From assembly GCA_031263625.1 (NCBI GenBank), contig JAISFK010000205.1, positions 1 through 6,338 on the forward strand: 6,338 nucleotides of DNA, given 5' to 3'. Below are positions 1-4,854 of the stretch, piece by piece. Both the position numbers and the translations under genes were made by a program. The stretch is from Clostridiales bacterium. GTDB taxonomy: Bacteria; Bacillota; Clostridia; WRLR01. A model generated the notes under the pieces. It had not been told where the DNA came from. It did not search any database and worked only from the letters and a program-made list of their open reading frames with translations. Within the stretch, counting starts at the first letter, position 1. Each line of letters starts with the position of its first letter.

Positions 1-482
1 GCGATCATATCGCCGATCTGCTGATCGCTCGACGATACCGCGCCGACCTGCGCGATTTTCTCTTTGGAATTCACCGCAGTCGCGCCCTTCTTCAGTTCCG
101 CCACCGCGACCTCGGCCGCCCCGTTAATGCCGCGTTTTAAGATCATCGGGTTCGCGCCCGCCGCGACGTTCTTCAGGCCCTCGCGGATGATCGCCTGCGC
201 CAGCAGCGTGGCGGTGGTCGTGCCGTCGCCGGCCACGTCGTTCGTCTTGGTCGCGACTTCCTTCACGAGCTGCGCGCCCATGCTCTCGAATTTGTCCTCA
301 AGCTCGATCTCCTTCGCGATCGTCACGCCGTCGTTCGTGATCAGCGGCGACCCGAACTTCTTGTCCAGGACGACGTTCCTGCCCTTGGGGCCGAGCGTTA
401 TCTTCACGGTGTCCGCGAGGTGGTTAACCCCTTTTTCCAGCTTGCGCCTGGCTTCCTCGCCATAGATAATTTCCTTTGCCAT
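1..482 (-). CDS. groEL: Chaperonin GroEL (Cpn60/Hsp60), N-terminal part, cut by window edge
   Basis: This is the 60-kDa chaperonin subunit, which forms the double-ring cytoplasmic ATP-dependent folding chamber capped by GroES. Translating the minus strand from ATG at 482 gives 160 codons that run off the window at position 1, so about 30% of a usual ~540-residue protein is present. The product begins MAKEIIYGEEARRKLEKG and carries the equatorial-domain ATP-binding signatures: TLGPKGRNVVLDKKFGSP near residues 29-46, the NDGVTIAKEIELED stretch, and GDGTTTATLLAQ with its catalytic Asp near residue 87. The start is fixed by an AGGAGG at 493-498, 10 bases upstream. An ATG two codons nearer the Shine-Dalgarno sequence is out of frame. 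It is the second gene of groESL and is expected to be controlled from the CIRCE promoter ahead of groES. No frameshift or missing key residue is seen in the visible part. Confidence 0.97.
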   Translation of the reverse strand, partial: MAKEIIYGEEARRKLEKGVNHLADTVKITLGPKGRNVVLDKKFGSPLITNDGVTIAKEIELEDKFESMGAQLVKEVATKTNDVAGDGTTTATLLAQAIIREGLKNVAAGANPMILKRGINGAAEVAVAELKKGATAVNSKEKIAQVGAVSSSDQQIGDMI

Positions 483-659
483 TCAACCATACCCTCCTAA
501 TTCGCACTGATTCGCGCGTGTTCGCGCGTTATTGTGATTGGCGGCCTCGATGCTTCCCCGCCGCCATGCGCCGCGCGGCTCTCGCCGCCGGCCGCGCCCG
601 GCCCGGACTTGCCCGCCGCGCCCGGCGCCCGCCCCCTGCGCGCGGCCGGCCTGGCCCGC
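483..659 (-). other. Long GC-rich groES-groEL intercistronic spacer
   Basis: This 177-base gap separates the groES stop from the groEL start; in most bacteria the gap is a few tens of bases. Roughly 541-660 is almost entirely G and C and has no plausible gene. Read as minus-strand RNA it can form short strong hairpins. One is GCGGC-GAGA-GCCGC at 575-588, with a GNRA-type tetraloop. Another is GGCCG-GGCG-CGGCC at 590-603. Neither is followed by a U run, so these are not ordinary intrinsic terminators. They could affect processing or the GroES:GroEL ratio, which is inference only. The groEL ribosome-binding site lies at the end of the spacer (493-498). Confidence 0.75.
501..530. repeat. Three imperfect 10-bp tandem units
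   Basis: The plus strand reads TTCGCACTGA, TTCGCGCGTG and TTCGCGCGTT back to back. The first five bases are invariant and units two and three differ at one base. The array lies just upstream of the groEL ribosome-binding site inside the groES-groEL spacer. It may be a slippage product; no function is apparent. Confidence 0.55.
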
Positions 660-953
660 TCAGCCGGCCTCGCTCACGACCGCCAGTATGTCGGACTGGC
701 TCAGGATGGTGTACTCGTCGCCGTCGAGCTTGAACTCCGTGCCCGCGTACTTGCTGATCAGAACCTTGTCGCCGACCTTGACCACCATCTTGACTTCCTT
801 GCCGTCAACCAGCCCGCCGGGGCCGACTTCCACGACTTCGGCGATCTGGGGCTTTTCCTTGGCGCTTCCCGGAAGGACGATGCCGCTCTTCGTCATTTCG
901 TCGCTTTCCCGCATTTTGATGACAACCCTCTCGCCTAATGGAGCTATCTTCAT
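660..953 (-). CDS. groES: Co-chaperonin GroES (Cpn10)
   Basis: This is the 10-kDa co-chaperonin whose heptameric ring caps GroEL in the cytoplasm. The 97-residue product starts MKIAPLGERVVIK, a typical Cpn10 first strand, and the length is normal for the family. The flexible mobile loop that docks onto GroEL lies near residues 17-37 and contains the hydrophobic I-V-L tripeptide at 25-27. The C-terminal part contains GDKVLISKYAGTEFKLDGDE, which is characteristic of the family. The frame stays open upstream to 1001, but the start at 953 is chosen for two reasons. It gives the family N-terminus, and it has a perfect AGGAGG at 961-966 seven bases upstream. The longer start would also lie inside the CIRCE operator. 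It is the first gene of groESL, with groEL following after an unusually long gap. Confidence 0.97.
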   Translation of the reverse strand: MKIAPLGERVVIKMRESDEMTKSGIVLPGSAKEKPQIAEVVEVGPGGLVDGKEVKMVVKVGDKVLISKYAGTEFKLDGDEYTILSQSDILAVVSEAG

Positions 954-960
954 TAGTCTA

Positions 961-966
961 CCTCCT
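961..966 (-). promoter_or_regulatory. groES Shine-Dalgarno sequence
   Basis: The plus strand has CCTCCT, which is AGGAGG on the coding strand, seven bases before the ATG at 951-953. It decides between this start and the longer open frame reaching 1001. Confidence 0.9.
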
Positions 967-990
967 AAAAGATAATGTGTTCCAGTTTTG

Positions 991-1017
991 TTAGCACTCA
1001 CTCAGGTCGAGTGCTAA
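991..1017 (-). promoter_or_regulatory. CIRCE operator (HrcA binding site)
   Basis: The perfect 9-bp arms TTAGCACTC (991-999) and GAGTGCTAA (1009-1017) flank a 9-base spacer. This matches the canonical CIRCE element bound by the heat-shock repressor HrcA. It lies in the groES leader, immediately downstream of the -10 box, so it overlaps the expected transcription start near 1016. In this family HrcA binds at normal temperature and is released on heat shock; GroEL itself helps keep HrcA active. hrcA is not in the window. Confidence 0.97.
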
Positions 1018-1022
1018 TCATT

Positions 1023-1051
1023 ATAATACATAAATGGTTTTTATTTTTCAA
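1023..1051 (-). promoter_or_regulatory. Vegetative sigma-factor promoter of groESL
   Basis: On the minus strand, a TTGAAA -35 box (1046-1051) is followed by 17 bases and a TATTAT -10 box (1023-1028). An overlapping TATAAT at 1020-1025 is a better -10 box, but it leaves 20 bases of spacing. Transcription would start near 1016, inside the CIRCE, which fits HrcA repression. The surrounding DNA is strikingly A/T-rich for this window. Confidence 0.8.
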
Positions 1052-1168
1052 ACGCCTTTGCGCCCGAAATTCGCCCAATGCTCGCCGAAATCGGGCAAAA
1101 TTTCGACTGCGGCGGCAAATATCTCTGTATTGCTCGCCATATCGCTGTTTTTGGCAGCCGCCTTGGCA

Positions 1169-2014
1169 TTACGACATTTTTTGGGAGGCTGGCAGTTTCA
1201 TGCGGTACTTTGTGGGGCTCATGCCCGCCATCTTCGCGAAGCACTGGGAAAAATAGTTTGGCGACGAGAAGCCGAGCACGTTGGCGATCTGGCTCACGCT
1301 GTGGTTGGTGTCGGAGAGCAGGAACCGGCTCTCCTCGATCCTTTTCACGTTGAGGTAGCTGATGGGCGAGACGCCGTATTCCTTGCGAAAAATGTGCGCC
1401 AGATGAAATTTGTTGAGATGGACCAGCTTCGCGAGCTGCTCCAGCGTTATTTTCTCCTTGAAATGGTCGTCGATGTATCTTTTGACATGTATGCACTCGC
1501 GCTGCTGCTTCGGCGTCGGGCGCAAAACCAGGGACGCGGACTTGTGGCGTATGAGTATGAGAAAAAGCACTTCCAGCAGATTGTGCGTCACCGACTGGTG
1601 GTATTCGCCGCACAGCCTCATTTCGTCGAGCATCGCCCGCAGGTAGAACAGGACGTCCTTGCCGATCTGGCCGCAGTTGAACGCGCAGTATCGCGAATCC
1701 TCGTTGTCCGATAGCAGCAGCTCGCCGCCCTCAACCCCCAGCACGATGTATTCCAGCGGCAGCTGCGGCAAGCCTATTTCGGTGTGCTCGACGTTGGGGT
1801 TGATCACGACGGCGTCGTTGGCGCTCACCGGCAGCCGCAGTTCCTCGACGCGGAACTCGCCGTAGCCCGAAACCACGTAGAACAGCTCTATGCATTGGTG
1901 GGAATGCATGATGCTGCACCAGTCGTTGTCGTATTTGGACATCGTGATGTACAAAAGCTTGAGATTGGTCGCGCCGCAGGAGTATTCCTTGCTATCGTAG
2001 CGCCGCATGCTCAT
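1169..2014 (-). CDS. AraC/XylS-family transcriptional regulator with N-terminal cupin domain
   Basis: This 281-residue protein is a typical two-domain AraC-type regulator. The N-terminal half (about 15-110) is a cupin-like sensory fold. It contains H37-S-H39-Q-C-I-E43, matching an HxHxxxE cupin motif, and a second conserved histidine at 77 in NPNVEHTE. The C-terminal ~100 residues hold two helix-turn-helix units, one near 188-216 (ITLEQLAKLVHLNKFHLAHI, ending GVSP) and one near 238-266 (HSVSQIANVLGFSSPNYFSQ, ending GMSP). These are the two DNA-contacting motifs of the family. The start at 2014 is preceded by a GGAGGGG sequence at good spacing; an ATG two codons later is also possible. It has its own promoter at 2164-2192. 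The gene looks less GC-rich than the phosphorylase upstream. Its position suggests control of the neighbouring sugar operon, but the effector and targets cannot be read from sequence. No clear terminator separates it from groES. Confidence 0.92.
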   Translation of the reverse strand: MSMRRYDSKEYSCGATNLKLLYITMSKYDNDWCSIMHSHQCIELFYVVSGYGEFRVEELRLPVSANDAVVINPNVEHTEIGLPQLPLEYIVLGVEGGELLLSDNEDSRYCAFNCGQIGKDVLFYLRAMLDEMRLCGEYHQSVTHNLLEVLFLILIRHKSASLVLRPTPKQQRECIHVKRYIDDHFKEKITLEQLAKLVHLNKFHLAHIFRKEYGVSPISYLNVKRIEESRFLLSDTNHSVSQIANVLGFSSPNYFSQCFAKMAGMSPTKYRMKLPASQKMS

Positions 2015-2078
2015 CCGTGCCCCTCCCTCGCGCGGTTCCCGAACGCCCGCCAGGAAACGCTTTCATGCCGCCAGCCGG

Positions 2079-2114
2079 CTCCGCTGACTTCGTTGACTCC
2101 GCTGACTCCGTTGA
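2079..2114. repeat. Four 9-bp tandem units in the araC leader
   Basis: The plus strand reads CTCCGCTGA, CTTCGTTGA, CTCCGCTGA and CTCCGTTGA without gaps, a consensus of CTYCGYTGA. The array lies about 65 bases upstream of the araC start and inside its predicted 5' untranslated region. It could be a direct-repeat protein-binding site or a slippage product; the sequence alone does not decide. Confidence 0.7.
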
Positions 2115-2163
2115 CGGAAAGCTTATTCACTGCAAACAAGCATAGCGGCGCATCGCGCTTCCT

Positions 2164-2192
2164 ACTATACAAAAAGGCTGTCCAAATTTCAA
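2164..2192 (-). promoter_or_regulatory. Predicted araC promoter
   Basis: On the minus strand, a TTGAAA -35 box (2187-2192) is separated by 17 bases from a TATAGT -10 box (2164-2169). The start of transcription would be near 2157, giving a leader of about 143 bases. The -35 hexamer and spacing are the same as in the groESL promoter, which supports the call. The only gene it can serve directly is the AraC-family regulator. Confidence 0.7.
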
Positions 2193-2272
2193 TTCTTTTA
2201 TGCTATTAATTTTTATACTGACGAGCATTTGAATTTACCATAAACGCGAGTCAGTAATACTCGTTTCCTCTG

Positions 2273-2295
2273 TCCGACCGCAAATTGCGGTCGGA
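2273..2295. other. Perfect inverted repeat below the phosphorylase gene (possible 3' hairpin)
   Basis: The arms TCCGACCGCAA (2273-2283) and TTGCGGTCGGA (2285-2295) are perfect complements around a single central base. In RNA this would fold as an 8-bp GC-rich stem with a short A/U loop, about 31 bases past the phosphorylase stop codon. It is well placed to end or stabilise the sugar-operon transcript. However, no U run follows on either strand, so it is not a standard intrinsic terminator. A DNA operator is an alternative. Flanking arms ATACTCG (2257-2263) and CGAGTAT (2311-2317) add an outer inverted repeat. Confidence 0.6.
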
Positions 2296-2326
2296 ATTCC
2301 CAATCGAACACGAGTATAGTTTGCGG

Positions 2327-4822
2327 CTATTCCTCGCCTAGTTCCTCGCCTATTTCTCGGCTGTTACTCGGCTGTTCCTCGCCGCCGTGCCCGCCGTACC
2401 ATCTGATCTCCTCCGGGCCAAGCGCCAGCTCAAAGGACGAGCCGTCCCCCCTGTAAACCGTCGTGCGCTGGGGCCTGTCCGTGTTGTTGACCGCGCAGTA
2501 CAGCCATCCGCCGTCCTTCCTCCGGTAGGCGTTCGCCTCCGTCCGGCAGTTCGTGGAAAACCAGCGCTCAAGGCCGCCCTCGCCGCCGGCGGCCCACAGG
2601 ATCGCCCGGTACAGCAGGCGCGCGTTCGCGAAGCTGTATGGCAGGCCGCTGATATAGACGCCGCGCCCGCCGCCGTATGCGTTCGCCGCCAGCTGCACCT
2701 CGCGCCCGCGCTGAACCAGCACGTCCGCGCCCTCCAGCGCGTATACGCCGCGCTCGCCCTCGCCGAAGTCCGGCGCCTCGCCGCCGTCCGGCGCACACGG
2801 CCCCTCTGCCTCGCCGCCATCCGGCTCGCCCAAGCACTCCGGTGCGCCCAGCCCCTCCGCCGCGCCGTTTCCCGTTGCGCCCACGCGCTCCTCAGCGCCG
2901 CCGCCTGCCGCGCCCGGCCATTCCGCCGCGCCGCTTCCCAGTGCGCCGCCGCCCGCTTCGCCCGGCCACTCCGATGCGCCCGGCCACTCCGCCGTGATGA
3001 AATGCGGCTTCTCCTCCCAGTTGTATTTGTCAAAGCCCAGCGTGAAGCCCGTCTCCTTCTCCACGCCCATGACGCCGGACATCTGAAAGAAGCGCCCCTG
3101 ATGCTGATGCCCGCTGGGCTGCCCCACGCCGATAAAGCCCCCGCCCCCGTGGACAAAACGCCGCAGCGCCGCGCCGACGCCGGGGTTTTCCCAGCAGGCC
3201 CCGCCCGTGTGGGCGGTGTCCGCGCCGCCGACGTTGATGATCACGTCTATGCCCTCCGGCACCCGCCCCCGCTCCAGCAAGTCGTCAAAGGAGATGAAGC
3301 GCACGTCGAAAGCCGCGCCGGAGAGGGCCTCGATCACGCCGGCATAGCTGTAGTTCTGCTTCTGGTACAGCGCGTGGTGAACCATGTGGCAGCCCCAGCT
3401 ACGCTGCCGGCCCCAGCAGTTCAAAATGGCGACGGTCTTCGCGCACCAGGGCGCGCCGCCCCGCGCGTTCTCGTACAGTTCCCGGAATTCCCGCGCCGTC
3501 TTTTCCGCATAGGCCAAAAAATCCGGAAATTCGCAGGCCAGCTTCAAATAGCCGCCGTATCCGATTCGGTCCACCGGGCTGCGCAGCATGGCGCGGCGCG
3601 CCGCGAGCCAGTTGGCCCGCGCCTCGGCCACGGGGTTTCCACCCTCGCGGAATGTGTCCGGGAAAAAGTAGGGCAGAAAGCGCCCTTCGGTGTAGCGGAC
3701 GCCGCGAATGTCGCTGAGCAGGCGCAGCGTCGCGCCGTTGCCGACGGAGCCTACCACGGCGTCCAGCCCGATGCCGGCAAACTCGTCCATGTAGGGCTCG
3801 GTGCCGATCCAGTGGTCGCCGAGGAACATCATGGCCTCTTTGCCGTGCTCGTGGGCGATGCCGACCATCTCCTTCGCCAGCGCCGCCACCTCCCTGCGCT
3901 GGAACGCCATGAAATCCAGGTACTGGCGCGACGGGACGCGGTACTGGTTGTTGTGGTAGCCCTGATCGATGATGTGCTCCGGCCGGAATGGATACCCCGC
4001 CTCCCGCTCGAACCGTTCCAGCACGTAAGGGCTCACGCTGGCCGAGTACCCGTACCAGTCCACGTACTTTTCCCGCCTCAGCTCGTCAAAAATCAGCGTG
4101 AACTGGTGAAAAAACGTGGTGAAGCGCAGCACGTCCACATGGGGGTTCGCCTTGATATAGCGGCGCAGCCGCTCCATGGAATAGGCGCGCGTCTTCGGCT
4201 GGCGCGCGTCGAAGGTCATCTGGCGCTCGAAATCCTTCCAGCCGTTCACGACGGCGTTGTACATGTGCACCGGGTCCCACATGAGGTACGCCAGAAAGCT
4301 CACGGTGTACTCGTGGAAGGGCGCAGGCTCCTCAATGACCACGGAACCCGTCCCGCCGTCCCAGCGCCAGGCGGCGGCGGGCAGTGCCTCTCCCGTCGTG
4401 CGGTCCACGACTTCCCACCAGCGGCCTATGTCGTCCCTGTCGTTCGGCGCCATCAGCTCCCGCGAGATGCCCCGCATGAGCGGAATCTGGAGCGGGCCGC
4501 CGACGGCGGCGTGAAATCCCGTCATGACGTAGCACTGCTGCACCTCGTCGGGATTCGCCAGCGCCCACGCGTTGTCCCTGCGCGTCGTGTAATATGTGGC
4601 GTAAATCTTCGCGCCTATGCCGCGCAGCGCGTCGGGAAACGCCGTGCCGTCCGCGTCGCGCACGGCGTCCGCGCCCCAGCGCTCGATCAGCTCAAGCGTC
4701 TGCGGCACGACGTCAACGTCAGTAGGAATTGTAAGGCGCCCGCGCCCGCGCGCAAGCCCGCCCGGCTGGCCGTCCTTCGCGGGCCGCCCGCCCGGCTGCC
4801 CGTCCTGCTCCGCAATATTCAT
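2327..4822 (-). CDS. gnpA: GH112 1,3-beta-galactosyl-N-acetylhexosamine (galacto-N-biose/lacto-N-biose) phosphorylase
   Basis: This cytoplasmic enzyme splits Gal-beta-1,3-GlcNAc or Gal-beta-1,3-GalNAc with phosphate into alpha-galactose 1-phosphate and the N-acetylhexosamine (also called LnpA). The catalytic barrel spans about residues 28-460. It includes WEVVDRTTGE, HEYTVSFLAYLMWDPVHMYN and GDHWIGTEPY; D336 in the last motif aligns with the general acid known as D313 in the Bifidobacterium longum enzyme. V185 and N189 match the positions I recall as contacting the N-acetyl group, which favours the HexNAc type over galactosyl-rhamnose phosphorylase. A middle domain (about 462-745) contains FISFDDLLERG and GVYISGLPYSFANARLLYRA, and a C-terminal domain covers 751-809. 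At 831 residues the protein is longer than the usual ~720-750. The excess is a repeat-built N-terminus (1-27), a low-complexity insert (about 611-684) and a C-terminal tail (811-831). The start is fixed because an in-frame TGA directly precedes the ATG. Its substrate is probably imported by the permeases encoded 32 bases upstream. Confidence 0.93.
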   Translation of the reverse strand: MNIAEQDGQPGGRPAKDGQPGGLARGRGRLTIPTDVDVVPQTLELIERWGADAVRDADGTAFPDALRGIGAKIYATYYTTRRDNAWALANPDEVQQCYVMTGFHAAVGGPLQIPLMRGISRELMAPNDRDDIGRWWEVVDRTTGEALPAAAWRWDGGTGSVVIEEPAPFHEYTVSFLAYLMWDPVHMYNAVVNGWKDFERQMTFDARQPKTRAYSMERLRRYIKANPHVDVLRFTTFFHQFTLIFDELRREKYVDWYGYSASVSPYVLERFEREAGYPFRPEHIIDQGYHNNQYRVPSRQYLDFMAFQRREVAALAKEMVGIAHEHGKEAMMFLGDHWIGTEPYMDEFAGIGLDAVVGSVGNGATLRLLSDIRGVRYTEGRFLPYFFPDTFREGGNPVAEARANWLAARRAMLRSPVDRIGYGGYLKLACEFPDFLAYAEKTAREFRELYENARGGAPWCAKTVAILNCWGRQRSWGCHMVHHALYQKQNYSYAGVIEALSGAAFDVRFISFDDLLERGRVPEGIDVIINVGGADTAHTGGACWENPGVGAALRRFVHGGGGFIGVGQPSGHQHQGRFFQMSGVMGVEKETGFTLGFDKYNWEEKPHFITAEWPGASEWPGEAGGGALGSGAAEWPGAAGGGAEERVGATGNGAAEGLGAPECLGEPDGGEAEGPCAPDGGEAPDFGEGERGVYALEGADVLVQRGREVQLAANAYGGGRGVYISGLPYSFANARLLYRAILWAAGGEGGLERWFSTNCRTEANAYRRKDGGWLYCAVNNTDRPQRTTVYRGDGSSFELALGPEEIRWYGGHGGEEQPSNSREIGEELGEE
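2328..2383. repeat. Five 11-12-bp tandem units over the 3' end of the phosphorylase gene
   Basis: The plus strand shows TATTCCTCGCC, TAGTTCCTCGCC, TATTTCTCGGC, TGTTACTCGGC and TGTTCCTCGCC in succession; one unit is 12 bases and the others 11. Because 11 is not a multiple of three, each copy is read in a different frame. Together they encode the acidic tail EEQPSNSREIGEELGEE and supply the TAG stop. Homologues I recall end near the EIRW motif, so the array appears to have lengthened the protein. Confidence 0.75.
2771..2992 (-). repeat. GC-rich low-complexity insert within the phosphorylase (codons 611-684)
   Basis: This in-frame segment codes for Gly, Ala, Glu and Pro with recurring short words: EWPG at residues 612, 618 and 634, and PDGGEA at 667 and 678. 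At DNA level CGCCCGGCCAYTCCG occurs at 2911-2925, 2959-2973 and 2977-2991. A GCCTCGCCGCCRTCCGGC unit occurs at 2775-2792 and 2808-2825. The insert falls between HFIT and DFGEG, two conserved blocks of the middle domain. The join differs in length between known enzymes, but I do not recall one of this composition. It probably forms a disordered surface loop. Confidence 0.75.
4756..4806. repeat. Direct repeat encoding the phosphorylase N-terminal extension
   Basis: Two 21-bp copies, at 4756-4776 and 4786-4806, differ at a single base and are offset by 30 bp, which is ten codons. They encode DGQPGG twice, in DGQPGGRPAK and DGQPGGLARG, ahead of the conserved GRLTIPTD start of the catalytic domain. 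The copies keep the reading frame. Confidence 0.75.
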
Positions 4823-4854
4823 TCAAACCCTTTCCCGCGGGGCCGAGGGCGCGT

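Larger units (their letters stand above)
2015..2326 (-). other. Intergenic region between the phosphorylase and araC
   Basis: No gene of credible size lies in these 312 bases. Following transcription from high to low coordinates, the region holds a perfect inverted repeat (2273-2295) with additional pairing arms on both sides. Next come an A/T-rich stretch with the araC promoter (2164-2192) and a leader of roughly 140 bases. The leader contains four 9-bp tandem units (2079-2114) and then the araC ribosome-binding site, a GGAGGGG sequence just above 2019. A nine-codon open frame (2127-2153, MRRYACLQ and a stop) begins almost at the expected transcript start, but has no transcribed Shine-Dalgarno sequence. 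Confidence 0.7.

Noticed and set aside
501..530. The 10-bp repeats near the groEL start as a CRISPR or origin iteron array
   Set aside because: There are only three short contiguous units without spacers, no cas or replication gene is nearby, and the array lies within an operon.
660..1001. Longer GroES start at 1001
   Set aside because: It would begin inside the CIRCE, lacks a ribosome-binding site, and adds 16 residues not seen in GroES. The start at 953 has AGGAGG at ideal spacing.
1062..1105. Inverted repeats GCCCGA (1062-1067)/TCGGGC (1091-1096) and CGAAAT (1086-1091)/ATTTCG (1100-1105) as an araC terminator
   Set aside because: The arms are only six bases, the first pair has a loop of over 20 bases, and no U run follows on the minus strand.
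1034..1714. Plus-strand frame of 226 codons across the groE promoter and araC
   Set aside because: It overlaps a well-supported AraC gene and the promoter/CIRCE, has no ribosome-binding site, and resembles no family I know.
1992..2066. A 24-codon frame on the minus strand overlapping the araC start
   Set aside because: It has only a weak, distant ribosome-binding sequence and a composition expected from GC-rich DNA; nothing supports translation.
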